Assembly: GCF_031127835.1 (NCBI RefSeq)
Contig: NZ_JARXHX010000001.1
Span: 248,001 to 312,000 of the forward strand
Length of the DNA: 64,000 bases
Reading direction: 5' to 3'
Origin: Pelagicoccus sp. SDUM812002
GTDB lineage: Bacteria; Verrucomicrobiota; Verrucomicrobiia; Opitutales; Opitutaceae
Numbering within the stretch: the stretch's first letter is position 1; each line of letters opens with the position of its first letter. Positions 7,878 to 17,105 of this stretch are shown here, piece by piece. The position numbers and the translations under genes are program-made. The notes below the pieces were generated by a model. That model was not told where the DNA came from, did no database searches, and saw only the letters and a program-made list of their open reading frames with translations.

Positions 7878-10586
7878 ATGCCAGATAATCGCCAGACAAC
7901 AGTTTCGCCAAAGAAAACCGAAAGCACCCCTAAGACAACTCAGCTGGAACTCGAAATAGCAAGGCCAGTGAATCGTCTCGATCAAGATTCAGAGTGTCCG
8001 GTTTTCGTGGTCGACGAACTCTTCAACGTAGTTGCTTTTGTCAACGGCGTCCGCTCCATCCTAGGGTCCCCGCGAGCGACCGAGTTTCCCCTTTCGGACT
8101 GCGAGGCCCTCAATCCGCTGCAGAAATCAAAGCTTTCCGAAGAAATTCAAAGAGTCCTTATTAGCGACGATCCAGAGATACAACGTTTTCTGAGGATCGA
8201 ATTCGAGTATGAGAGTGGAAATCGCGTTTTTTGCCTCACCTTCGAAAAGGAGAAGTTGTCGGCTGGCCGTTCCGGCGTACGCTGCACCGCGGAGCCCCTA
8301 ATCGCCAAATCAACCGCTGACTCCACCGCAAAATTCGCCGGAGACACCGAGGAAGCAATCCTCGGATGGACGCTCGAAAAGCAGTCGAGGGCCTTCGAGC
8401 ACTTTGGCAGTCCCACCTCTCGCGAGATGGGACGAGTTCTCCTCTCAGAGTGGCTTGCCTGCGTCTCCGAGGCAGACCGCCCCTCCGTCGAAAACGCCTT
8501 CGAAAATCTGATTGGGAAAGAGGGTTCCGAGTTAAATATCCAATACAGGATGACACTCGCGACAGGTGTGACGCGAAAGGTCACCACTCTTGCTAAATGG
8601 GCACCTGCCATCGACGGGCGCAAATCGGTTACAATTATTGGCATGCACCAGTACGGCCTCGACAACCAAAGCGTCGTCGAAGACCTGAACCTCTTCTCTC
8701 ACCTCGCTCGGAAAGTACAGCTATCGATCTTGGTGTTCGACCACCTCGGTCACGTCAACTGGTGCAATAACGCGTTCACCGAATGTACCGGTTACAACTT
8801 CGAGGATATCATCGGCAGAGACCCGAATGATCTTCTTAAAGGTCCGTTAACCGAGGCCAGCACGGTTAGGCACATGCGGGACCGAATCCAGAAGGGCAAA
8901 GCCTTCCACGTAGAGCTCGTGCAGTATAAGAAAAGCGGGGCACCCTATTGGGTGAGCATTGACGGAAACCCCCTCGTAGATGAATCGGGAAAGGTTACTC
9001 GTTTCATTTCCTTTCAGACAGACATCACCGAGAGCAAGAAGACTCAAAGCGCCATCCTGCGGAGCGAAATCAAATTCCGCTCCCTCTTCGATAACTCAAC
9101 CGACGCACTTCTACTGTTGTCGCCAAAAGATGGAGTCATTATCGAGGCAAACAAGTCCTCGTTCGAACTTTTGGATACAGAGCGCCTAGTCGGCCAGCGT
9201 TTCGAAGAGATTTTCCCTGACCATGCAGATTTCAGGATAGACTACCTCAACACTCTAATCGACGAAAACAACGGTCATCAACGCCACAGCGCCGAGTTCA
9301 TAACAGCATCCGGCCAGGTACGACCGGTTGAGATGACCGTTAGCCGTACCCCTATCGGCGAGTCGATCGCTCTCTTCGTCACCCTCAGGGATGTATCTGA
9401 AAAGCGATTACTCGAGGAGCAACTTCGCCACACCCAACGCATGGAAGCGGTTGGACGCCTCGCTGGTGGGATCGCTCACGACTTCAATAATCTACTGGCA
9501 GGCCAAAGAGGCTTCAGCGAATTGCTTTGCAATTCCCGCGACCTCGCGAAGAAAGACCACGTCTACGCCAACGAGATCCTCAAGATCACAGATAGAGCAA
9601 GCAAACTAACAAGCAGACTACTCTCTTTCAGTCGAGGCAAGAGCGACTTGCCAGTCGTAGCCAACCTAAACGAGCTGATCGGCAACATGATGCCAATGCT
9701 TTCTCGAATCCTCAAAAAGGAAGTCCGCTTCACTTCGCAACTCGACCCAAAATTGAGTAATGTAAAGGTGGATACAAACCAGATCGATCAAGTCATCATG
9801 AATCTGGTAGTAAATGGACAAGAGGCTATTTCCAATCACGAAGGTGTCGTATCTCTGAAGACCAATATGATCGAACTGACAGGTTCCGAGATATTCATCA
9901 CCGGCAAGCCCAAGCCCGGGAGATACGCAAAAGTATCCGTTCGCGACAATGGCCAAGGCATCCATCGGGACGTGTTGGAGAAGATTTTCGAGCCCTTCTT
10001 TACCACCAAGAAAGGAGCTGGCACCGGACTTGGCCTGTCCATCGTCTACGGAATTATTCAGAGCAACGGCGGGCACCTCATGGTAGACAGCGAAATTGGC
10101 ACCGGCACCGAGTTTTCGTTCTATTTCCCAGAGGTTCTGGAAGAGGTTGTGAAGGAAGACGTCCCAAATCTTCTCGAGCAAATGCCAAGCGCCGAGTCCA
10201 AGAAGTCTGGCGGGACTCCTACCATTCTCGTCGCTGAGGACCAAGAGCAAGTTCGCGAAATCCTCGAGCTCGGCCTTGGTCAAAGTGGATACAACCTCAT
10301 CATTGCAAAAGATGGATTGGAAGCGATTGAGAAAGGCAAAAAGTTCGCAGGCGCCATCGACTTGCTTCTCACCGATTCCATCATGCCAGGCGCATCTGGG
10401 TGCAGCGTGGTCAAGGAGATGCAGAAAGCGTATCCAGAAATCAAAGTCGTCCTGATGTCAGGGCTTCCTCAACAAGAAAACGTCGAGTTCAAGGGTCTCA
10501 AAATCGATGCCTACGTCGACAAGCCTTTCTCCATTCGCAAGCTGCTCGAGCTGATCCAGCAACTTGTAGCGGTCCCCGATCAATAA
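7878..10586 (+). CDS. PAS-domain hybrid sensor histidine kinase with C-terminal receiver
   Basis: This 902-residue soluble sensor kinase shows no membrane helix. Residues ~1-270 are divergent and possibly PAS-like. A LOV-like PAS lies at ~275-390 (YNFEDIIGRDPNDLLKG, RFISFQTDITE) but lacks the flavin-adduct Cys of true LOV domains. A second PAS is at ~400-510. The HisKA domain has the phospho-accepting His at about 534 (AGGIAHDFNNLL), and the HATPase domain at ~640-765 carries DNGQGI, EPFFTTK and GTGLGLSIV. A receiver occupies ~780-895 with acceptor Asp about 833 (LLLTDSIMPG) and the conserved Lys in VDKPFS. It probably signals through phosphorelay to an unlinked partner; no response regulator with an output domain is next to it. 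It is convergent with the AEC gene 12 bp downstream. Confidence 0.93.
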   Translation: MPDNRQTTVSPKKTESTPKTTQLELEIARPVNRLDQDSECPVFVVDELFNVVAFVNGVRSILGSPRATEFPLSDCEALNPLQKSKLSEEIQRVLISDDPEIQRFLRIEFEYESGNRVFCLTFEKEKLSAGRSGVRCTAEPLIAKSTADSTAKFAGDTEEAILGWTLEKQSRAFEHFGSPTSREMGRVLLSEWLACVSEADRPSVENAFENLIGKEGSELNIQYRMTLATGVTRKVTTLAKWAPAIDGRKSVTIIGMHQYGLDNQSVVEDLNLFSHLARKVQLSILVFDHLGHVNWCNNAFTECTGYNFEDIIGRDPNDLLKGPLTEASTVRHMRDRIQKGKAFHVELVQYKKSGAPYWVSIDGNPLVDESGKVTRFISFQTDITESKKTQSAILRSEIKFRSLFDNSTDALLLLSPKDGVIIEANKSSFELLDTERLVGQRFEEIFPDHADFRIDYLNTLIDENNGHQRHSAEFITASGQVRPVEMTVSRTPIGESIALFVTLRDVSEKRLLEEQLRHTQRMEAVGRLAGGIAHDFNNLLAGQRGFSELLCNSRDLAKKDHVYANEILKITDRASKLTSRLLSFSRGKSDLPVVANLNELIGNMMPMLSRILKKEVRFTSQLDPKLSNVKVDTNQIDQVIMNLVVNGQEAISNHEGVVSLKTNMIELTGSEIFITGKPKPGRYAKVSVRDNGQGIHRDVLEKIFEPFFTTKKGAGTGLGLSIVYGIIQSNGGHLMVDSEIGTGTEFSFYFPEVLEEVVKEDVPNLLEQMPSAESKKSGGTPTILVAEDQEQVREILELGLGQSGYNLIIAKDGLEAIEKGKKFAGAIDLLLTDSIMPGASGCSVVKEMQKAYPEIKVVLMSGLPQQENVEFKGLKIDAYVDKPFSIRKLLELIQQLVAVPDQ

Positions 10587-10598
10587 TCTGTTGAAATT

Positions 10599-11546
10599 TT
10601 AGGATCCGATTAGATCCAGCCCAAAGCGTATCCACAGAGGCATCGTCAGCATACCAACCGCGGTCGTCGCCATCACCACTCGAACGGCAACAATCGGTAG
10701 TCCTCCATAATGCTTGGCAATCAGTATCGGCATGATACCAGCGGGCATCGCGGATTGAAACACAAGCACGCGCTTCAACTCGATAGAGAGCGGGAAATAC
10801 CAAGCGATCCACAGCCCCACACAAGGCAATAGCCCTAGCCTTAGAACCATCCCCAATAGGCTGTCACGCACATTCCAAAGACGTTCTCCGGATCGTATAT
10901 GATCAAAGAGATTAGTACCGATCGCCAGTAGCCCGAGCGGCACCGCGCAACCGCCGAGCAAGGCTACAGTGCGAGTCGCTACCTGCGGCAAGTGTTGACT
11001 CAAGCCGCTCATGTTGATCGCCAGGCCAATTACGAGGGCCATCACCATCGGATTGAAAATTTTGCGGAATCCATCCTTGATCGAACCACCCGCCAAAAAC
11101 GAGATTCCAACCGTCCAAATCCCCACTTCGATACCCACATTGTGGATGAATAGAACGGCCAATTCGTTGGAACCGAACATACTTTCCATCAATGGGATCG
11201 GAAGGTATCCATAGTTATAGATGCCCGTCGAAAAAGCGAAGGTGCGCAATCCGCTTCCTTTTTTCATGCCGCAAGCCCGCCCGAGCAAACTAGCCACGAG
11301 GAAACCGAAAGTTACCGTTCCAAATCCCACGACGGGGCCCCAAAGCGATCCCGAACCTACCTCGAACGGTTCCGCATTGATCATGGCGTTTACGATCAGG
11401 CAGGGATAAAACACTTTAACCACAAGGATCGTCATCCCTTTCTCGACCGAACCGTCCAACCAGCCCTTCCAACGCAGAGCCATTCCAATCGCGAGCATTG
11501 CAAACACGGGCAAAATCAGCAGAAAAATCGAAAAATAATCGTTCAT
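10599..11546 (-). CDS. AEC family transporter (auxin efflux carrier type)
   Basis: This inner-membrane carrier of about 315 residues has ten likely membrane helices, including LILPVFAMLAIGMALRW near the N-terminus, and family features such as VKVFYPCLIVNAM, GIYNYGYLPIPL and GCAVPLGLLAIGTNL. Bacterial AEC proteins export or exchange organic acids and related anions; the substrate here is unknown. The frame is open to 11627, but the first 27 residues are polar and unlike the family. The ATG at 11546, directly before the first hydrophobic helix, is therefore preferred. Confidence 0.88.
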   Translation of the reverse strand: MNDYFSIFLLILPVFAMLAIGMALRWKGWLDGSVEKGMTILVVKVFYPCLIVNAMINAEPFEVGSGSLWGPVVGFGTVTFGFLVASLLGRACGMKKGSGLRTFAFSTGIYNYGYLPIPLMESMFGSNELAVLFIHNVGIEVGIWTVGISFLAGGSIKDGFRKIFNPMVMALVIGLAINMSGLSQHLPQVATRTVALLGGCAVPLGLLAIGTNLFDHIRSGERLWNVRDSLLGMVLRLGLLPCVGLWIAWYFPLSIELKRVLVFQSAMPAGIMPILIAKHYGGLPIVAVRVVMATTAVGMLTMPLWIRFGLDLIGS

Positions 11547-11660
11547 CGGAGGGCTTCTGAACTGACTCGACCGCCGATTGCCGTCAAGACAGCCCTCTAT
11601 ATCTTGCAATTTTCCAGAGATTGACAAGATGAGCCCCTCACCAAAAATTGGCTCAAATTA

Positions 11661-12788
11661 ATGGCTTGGCGCATAGATAAGTACGTTGTTCGTGGTCTCA
11701 TCCAAAATATAGTTCCCGGACGTGTCGTTGGCACGGTTTGGCTGAAAGGCCTAAACCAACCGGTAGAGCTAAACCTCAAAGGAAATTGCTATCGCGACCT
11801 AGCAGGCGCTCGCCTCGAGTTTCGAAACGCAAAGGCGATCGAAGGCGACTACTCTGGATTCGACATTTTCCAAGAAGGCACTGTTGGCGACATGACAGCC
11901 TCCAAGAAGGTTAAAACGCCGCCCGACTTCGATGACGACGAATTCGTGTCAGACGAACCTCCCGCCTTCAAACTCGCCAACTGCTTGTACCTCGAATGGT
12001 TCAGCGAATCCAACGGCAGAGTACTGATCGAGTCGGTCGACTATGCTTGGAAGGTCAGCCTACCCAAATGGACCCTATCTGAAGATGCGGAGCGCGACCA
12101 GCAGGAGGCCAACAAACAGGCAATGTTCAACTTCATGGATGAGCTCTCCCGAGCCCTGGATCCTGCTGAGCAGCGCGAAGATCCCCTCGAGGAGGACATG
12201 GACGAGTTTCAATGGGAAGCCTACCTGCAAAAAACCGACGCGCGCAGCGACATGTTGCTAGAGCTCTTCGAAAAGTATGAGAACGCTCCCGACTGCGAGG
12301 AAATCATAGCTCAAGCCATGGGTTGGGAAATCGACTCCATGGAAGTTACCGAAGAGTTTTTCGAAGATTGGGATACAGACGAGGATGAAGAAAAAGCAGG
12401 ATCAGCTTTAGAGTACCTTCCAAACCACCCCCTGATCGTCAACATGATGGAGATCACCTCCAATCTTTACGACGAGTCGGAAGCCAGAAAACTTCTCAGC
12501 GACGACACATCAAACCCGTGGAACCAACTCATCTGGCATGGTCAAATGACAGTCAGCAAATTGATCGCGGCCCTCGAGCAAGTATCCGAAGGTGTCGAAA
12601 CCGAGCCCGGCTTCGTTGTCGCCGCCCTCAAGCGTGCCCTCCATCTCCTGCACCTCACCATCGCCACCATGGAGGCCTGCATCTCCCTCAAACCGGAAGA
12701 ACACAAATGGACTTCGGACATCCGCAAGGAGCTCTTCGCGTTGAGAGAGTCGATCATCGACCTGATGCACAACTACCGCCAACGCTAG
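11661..12788 (+). CDS. Acidic protein of unknown function
   Basis: This 375-residue soluble protein has no signal peptide. The N-terminal ~70 residues look like a small beta domain (RGLIQNIVPGRVVGTVWLKG). The middle (~75-265) is rich in Asp/Glu, with clusters such as DFDDDE and DTDEDEE. The C-terminal ~110 residues are helical (SKLIAALEQVSEG, RALHLLHLTIATME). No enzyme motif is visible and I do not recognise a named family. Coding is well supported by its length, ATG start and consistent codon use. It lies divergent from the AEC gene and 155 bp upstream of dapF. A second acidic unknown at 15135 lies nearby, but the two do not look homologous. Confidence 0.75.
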   Translation: MAWRIDKYVVRGLIQNIVPGRVVGTVWLKGLNQPVELNLKGNCYRDLAGARLEFRNAKAIEGDYSGFDIFQEGTVGDMTASKKVKTPPDFDDDEFVSDEPPAFKLANCLYLEWFSESNGRVLIESVDYAWKVSLPKWTLSEDAERDQQEANKQAMFNFMDELSRALDPAEQREDPLEEDMDEFQWEAYLQKTDARSDMLLELFEKYENAPDCEEIIAQAMGWEIDSMEVTEEFFEDWDTDEDEEKAGSALEYLPNHPLIVNMMEITSNLYDESEARKLLSDDTSNPWNQLIWHGQMTVSKLIAALEQVSEGVETEPGFVVAALKRALHLLHLTIATMEACISLKPEEHKWTSDIRKELFALRESIIDLMHNYRQR

Positions 12789-12943
12789 CGGGGGGAAATG
12801 CGTTTCGCCCCATTCTTGAAGCGTAACGGTTTTTGGATACGGAGCCAGATTTGAGACTTCTGTCGATTGACAGCAGGCAATCCGCTAAACGAATCGTTGC
12901 ATTTTTCGACGGCTGCGCCATTCCAGCCTGCAAATTTACAGCT

Positions 12944-13756
12944 ATGGAAATCGCTTTCACAAAGATGCACGGAGCCGGCAACGACTTCGTAATGATCCAA
13001 AACCTCGACGGAAAGATCGAGCTCACTTCCGAGCAAGTAGCGAAGCTTTGCGATCGTCGTTTCGGAATTGGAGCTGACGGGTTGATCCTACTCAACCCGC
13101 CAGCGGATAGCTCGACGGAAGCCACCATGGTTTACTATAACTCAGATGGCGGTCGCGTCGACATGTGCGGAAACGGGGCGCGCTGCTTCACCTCCTTCGC
13201 CCTGCAAAATGGCGTAGGCGACGGCACTAGCGTTTCGTTCAAAACAGATGCTGGCCCGATGACTGCAAACGCCAAGGACGGTCAATTCACCATCCGCCTG
13301 ACACCGATGCGCGATCTAAAGCTCGACCAAACATTGGTAACAGAACGCGGAAGCTTCACCTACCATTTCATGAACACCGGCGTAGAGCATGTCGTTTCTT
13401 TTGTAGACGACGTCAGTGCTGTCGACATCAGACCGGAAGGTAGTGCCGTTCGCTACCACAAGGACTTCGCCCCCAAGGGTACCAACGCGAACTTCGCGCA
13501 AATTCAGCCCGACGGCATCATCAAGGTTCGTACCTATGAACGAGGCGTCGAAGACGAGACACTCGCCTGTGGTACAGGTGTAACTGCGGTGGCCATTGCG
13601 GCTTCGCTCAAGGGCCACGCTCAAGCACCGGTTTCGCTTTTGGTTGCAGGTGGCGATGTGCTCACCATCGACTTCGATCGCGACGGCGAAACGGTCAGCA
13701 ACGTCACCTTGACCGGGCCAGCGAAGAACGTCTTCGCCGGCACCGTCCTGATATAG
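12944..13756 (+). CDS. dapF: Diaminopimelate epimerase
   Basis: This PLP-independent racemase interconverts LL- and meso-diaminopimelate for lysine and peptidoglycan synthesis. It carries both active-site cysteine motifs: MCGNGARC (C75) and ACGTGVTAVA (C209). The N-terminal KMHGAGNDFV and FGIGADGL are also diagnostic. The length is 270 residues, normal for DapF. The frame is open upstream to 12833, but family homology begins at the ATG at 12944 (MEIAFTKMHG), so that start is chosen. Confidence 0.96.
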   Translation: MEIAFTKMHGAGNDFVMIQNLDGKIELTSEQVAKLCDRRFGIGADGLILLNPPADSSTEATMVYYNSDGGRVDMCGNGARCFTSFALQNGVGDGTSVSFKTDAGPMTANAKDGQFTIRLTPMRDLKLDQTLVTERGSFTYHFMNTGVEHVVSFVDDVSAVDIRPEGSAVRYHKDFAPKGTNANFAQIQPDGIIKVRTYERGVEDETLACGTGVTAVAIAASLKGHAQAPVSLLVAGGDVLTIDFDRDGETVSNVTLTGPAKNVFAGTVLI

Positions 13757-13825
13757 CGTGACCCGGGATATCACCCTCGCTAAATGCCTTACACCTGTCG
13801 ACCGAGTACTCTGGGCGATCTCAAC

Positions 13826-14893
13826 TTACTGAAGATCGCCGCATTTCTCGGCAAGGTGTAGAGCAACTCGCTTCGCAAGCAAAGGTCCCTCGAAGATCAT
13901 GCCGGAATAGACCTGTACCAGAGTCGCTCCTGCATCCAGTTTTTGAGCCGCGGTATCCGGACTGGTGATACCGCCAACTCCCACGATCGGAAATCTTCTG
14001 TCAACGAGCTTAGCAATGTGGGCGATCATTTTAGTCGACATGTCGCAAATAGGAGCTCCGCTGATTCCGCCTGCTTGATTGATGTCCTTGAACGGACCTT
14101 CGCGGGCCATGGTTGTATTGGTGGCGATAATACCATCGAGGCTAAGGTCGTGGAGGATTTGAACGATGTCGTCAACTTCCCCTTCAGTTAGATCGGGAGC
14201 GATCTTCAACAGTATGGGCTTACGACCTCCCGCGCGATTCTGCTCACGTTTATCGTTGGCTGCCACCAATTCGCTCAATAGTTCGCGTAGGCGATCCCCT
14301 TCCTGCAATTTGCGAAGGTCCGGAGTGTTTGGACTGCTCACGTTGACCACCACGTAATCCGCATAATCCGCCAGCAAGGCGAAGGATCCGAGATAATCTT
14401 CTACTGCCTGGTCCAACGGGGTAACCTTGGACTTGCCGATATTTACTCCGAGCGGTATCCGACGCTCTCCCGGTCCCGGCTGACCGGCGAGACGAGCTGC
14501 TACAGATTGAGCTCCGTGGTTGTTGAATCCCATCCGATTCAAGACTGCATCGTGCTCTGGATAGCGAAAAAGCCGAGGTTTGGGATTTCCTGGTTGTGCC
14601 TTATGCGTGACCGTACCGATCTCAACGTGTCCAAAGCCGAAAGCCTCGAAGGCTTCCCAGCAAACCGCATTCTTGTCGAATCCGGCCGCTAAACCGATCC
14701 GATTGGGAAATTTAACGCCAAACGCCTCGACGGGCTGGGCGGCACTGGGCAACTGGTTAAAAGTTCCCATCAAATGAGCCAGCCCCGGGATCGAGCGAAG
14801 GACCCTCAACGAATCAACGGTCACTTCGTGCGCCCTTTCGGGGTCGAGCTTGAAAAATAAAGGTTTCAGAAGGTTCTTGTAGACAGCGCCCAT
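13826..14893 (-). CDS. pyrD: Dihydroorotate dehydrogenase (quinone), class 2
   Basis: This FMN enzyme oxidises dihydroorotate to orotate in pyrimidine synthesis and passes electrons to membrane quinone. Class-2 character is shown by the N-terminal amphipathic segment (LLKPLFFKLDPERAHE), GLAAGFDKNA, the FMN/substrate block NRMGFNNHG, VVNVSSPNTPDLRKLQ with the catalytic Ser region, LLKIAPDL, ATNTT and GVGGI. The length is about 355 residues. A TTG seven codons upstream (14914) is possible, but the ATG at 14893 starts directly before the conserved N-terminus. It is convergent with dapF. Confidence 0.95.
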   Translation of the reverse strand: MGAVYKNLLKPLFFKLDPERAHEVTVDSLRVLRSIPGLAHLMGTFNQLPSAAQPVEAFGVKFPNRIGLAAGFDKNAVCWEAFEAFGFGHVEIGTVTHKAQPGNPKPRLFRYPEHDAVLNRMGFNNHGAQSVAARLAGQPGPGERRIPLGVNIGKSKVTPLDQAVEDYLGSFALLADYADYVVVNVSSPNTPDLRKLQEGDRLRELLSELVAANDKREQNRAGGRKPILLKIAPDLTEGEVDDIVQILHDLSLDGIIATNTTMAREGPFKDINQAGGISGAPICDMSTKMIAHIAKLVDRRFPIVGVGGITSPDTAAQKLDAGATLVQVYSGMIFEGPLLAKRVALHLAEKCGDLQ

Positions 14894-15134
14894 GCTATCC
14901 GTAAAAGAAGGCAATAAGTGACGTATTGGAAATCAAAAACATACGCATTATCCGCCATAACCAAAGGGATCTCAGAACTGATGACGTCGAGCGCGCAATT
15001 TCCACTTGCAATGACCTCGAAACATGCCCTTCAAAAATTGACTTAAAGCACCTACAACATTTCGTCGTCTTTAGCCTTTCATTGATTGACTTAGCAGCCG
15101 CAGGAGCTTTTTGGATAACCGTAATTCGTAAAAT

Positions 15135-15893
15135 ATGCCAAGAGCAGCAAAACAGTTAGAGTGGTGTACCGTTCGTCTCGGAGAGGATACGAACTGGTGG
15201 GTAGTGGAAGTTAGCGACGATGTCCATTGGGACGTCGACGGACTCAGCATTGTCGACCCGCGCCAGATTTCCCACATCCTCGACCTCCTCGAGCCGCTCC
15301 AGGAGTATAAGCTCGACCAAGATCTTTTCGATACTGCGTTCATACCGTTCCGTATCCAGAGAAACTTGGGGGACGGCCTTATCCGGCTCACTCGCTCGCA
15401 GGAGACCTTTGCAGACGCGGACGAACCTCTCTTCGGACTGCCGAACATCGTGGATGACGAAAACAGCCCCTATGCTGACTTCATCAACCACATCACCAAG
15501 ATTCGTGTGAACATGCTCAACGACTTGATCGACTTCGAGCAGAAGCTCACGATCGACGAAGTCGAGGACGACATCCGCGAAGAGGAGAACAACAATTTCA
15601 TCGAAGGCCGTGCCGTTCACCTCTTCAATGAGGTGACCAACATCCTCGACTACGTTCCCGCAGGTTGGGAGCTCGACGACGACGACTCAGCGAGCAAGTC
15701 CGACGGCGAGGAAGATTTCGAAGACCTTCCCGAAATCGAAGAGGAGGACACCTCCGAGATTTCCAAGGACGAAAGCCTGAAGTGGGACGAGGAGGACGAC
15801 GATGAAGATAAAGACGACACCTACGAAGGTCCCCCACCCGATGATGACGACGATGACGACATCGGCTCGGACGAAGAGGACGAAGACAAGTAA
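15135..15893 (+). CDS. Conserved acidic protein with Asp/Glu-rich tail, unknown function
   Basis: This 252-residue soluble protein has a folded-looking N-terminal ~165 residues (LEWCTVRLGEDTNWWVV, ISHILDLLEPLQEYKLD, RLTRSQETFADADEPLFGLP). The last ~85 residues are mostly Asp/Glu, including a run of seven Asp, so the tail is almost certainly disordered. I do not recognise the family. Such tails can compete with nucleic acid for binding sites or modulate assembly, but nothing here proves either. The gene is monocistronic and ends in a strong terminator. Confidence 0.8.
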   Translation: MPRAAKQLEWCTVRLGEDTNWWVVEVSDDVHWDVDGLSIVDPRQISHILDLLEPLQEYKLDQDLFDTAFIPFRIQRNLGDGLIRLTRSQETFADADEPLFGLPNIVDDENSPYADFINHITKIRVNMLNDLIDFEQKLTIDEVEDDIREEENNNFIEGRAVHLFNEVTNILDYVPAGWELDDDDSASKSDGEEDFEDLPEIEEEDTSEISKDESLKWDEEDDDEDKDDTYEGPPPDDDDDDDIGSDEEDEDK

Positions 15894-15910
15894 CCATTTT
15901 TCCAATACAA

Positions 15911-15940
15911 AGCCCGCTCCCATGAGAGCGGGCTTTTTTT
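15911..15940 (+). terminator. Rho-independent terminator
   Basis: A 9-bp stem, AGCCCGCTC (15911-15919) with GAGCGGGCT (15926-15934), is followed by a run of T. It lies 18 bp after the acidic-protein stop codon. Confidence 0.92.
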
Positions 15941-15986
15941 GCAAGTCGTAGTGCTGAGCTTTAGCCCGCGGCACCACTGCGAGGAA

Positions 15987-17012
15987 CTATCCCCTCAGCT
16001 TAGTCGCCACTTCCTTAGCAAAATAAGTCAGGATCACGTCCGCCCCGGCACGCTTGATCGCGAGCAGCGATTCGTCACGCGTCTTTTCGTAGTCGAGCCA
16101 GCCTAACTTCGCCGCCGCGTGGATTTGGGCATACTCGCCCGATACCTGGTAGGCAGCCACTGTCACTTGAGACACGTCTCGCAATTCGCGAATAATATCC
16201 AGGTAAGCACCAGCCGGTTTCACCATGACGAAATCCGCACCTTCTTCCTCGTCCATCATAGCGTCCATAATCGCTTCGCGGCGATTCGCAGGGTTCACTT
16301 GGTAAGTTTCCTTGCCCAGCAAGGTCGTGCCAGCCGCCTTGGCGCTGCCGACCGCTTCCCGGTAGGGACCGTAATAAGCCGAGGCAAATTTAGCTGAATA
16401 CGCCATAATCGCGGTGTGGATGAACCCTGCTGCATCGAGTGCCGCTCTGATCGCCCCCACGCGGCCATCCATCATATCGGATGGCGCTACGATATCCACG
16501 CCTGCCTCAGCCTGAAGCAAAGCCATCTGGCAAAGACGCTCTACTGTTTCGTCGTTCATGACATAGGAGCCATCTTCACTCAGCACGCCGTCATGACCAT
16601 GCGTCGTGTAAGGATCGAGCGCCACGTCAGTAATCACCGAGATTTCCGGTATAGCCGCCTTGATGGCCTTCACAGCTCGCAGCGTCAGCGTGTCCGGATT
16701 ACCCGCTTCCGATCCTTCCGCATCCTTCAAGCTTGGATCCATATTGGGAAAAATCGCCACTGCAGGCACTCCTAAGTCCGCTAGCTCGCGGCACTCCGCC
16801 ACCAGATCCTCGATGTTGAGACGAAAGAGGCCAGGCATCGAACCGACAGACTCCTTTTCGCCAGAATCCTTGACGATCAAAGGCGCGATCAAGTCCTCTA
16901 TTCGCACGTAAGTCTCCTGCGCCATCGCCCGCAGAGACGCAGTACGACGCATCCGCCGTGGGCGACGGGGTAAATCCAGCTTGAAATCCTCGGTCTTATC
17001 GAAACTCTTCAT
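15987..17012 (-). CDS. hemB: Delta-aminolevulinic acid dehydratase (porphobilinogen synthase)
   Basis: This enzyme condenses two 5-aminolevulinates to porphobilinogen in haem synthesis. Both Schiff-base lysines are visible: K208 in MAYSAKFAS and K265 in VMVKPAGAY. The metal region reads DVALDPYTTHGHDG, with Asp where zinc enzymes have Cys, so it is the magnesium-type form without catalytic zinc. The 341-residue length is normal. It is divergent from cysS with a 93-bp shared region. Confidence 0.97.
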   Translation of the reverse strand: MKSFDKTEDFKLDLPRRPRRMRRTASLRAMAQETYVRIEDLIAPLIVKDSGEKESVGSMPGLFRLNIEDLVAECRELADLGVPAVAIFPNMDPSLKDAEGSEAGNPDTLTLRAVKAIKAAIPEISVITDVALDPYTTHGHDGVLSEDGSYVMNDETVERLCQMALLQAEAGVDIVAPSDMMDGRVGAIRAALDAAGFIHTAIMAYSAKFASAYYGPYREAVGSAKAAGTTLLGKETYQVNPANRREAIMDAMMDEEEGADFVMVKPAGAYLDIIRELRDVSQVTVAAYQVSGEYAQIHAAAKLGWLDYEKTRDESLLAIKRAGADVILTYFAKEVATKLRG

Positions 17013-17105
17013 GGCTTTTCCAGCGAAGCTGTAGATTGGCGTCCAACACGCAACCGAAACCTACAACCTCCGCACCTTATACCAAAACACCGAAGCTTAG
17101 CCATC

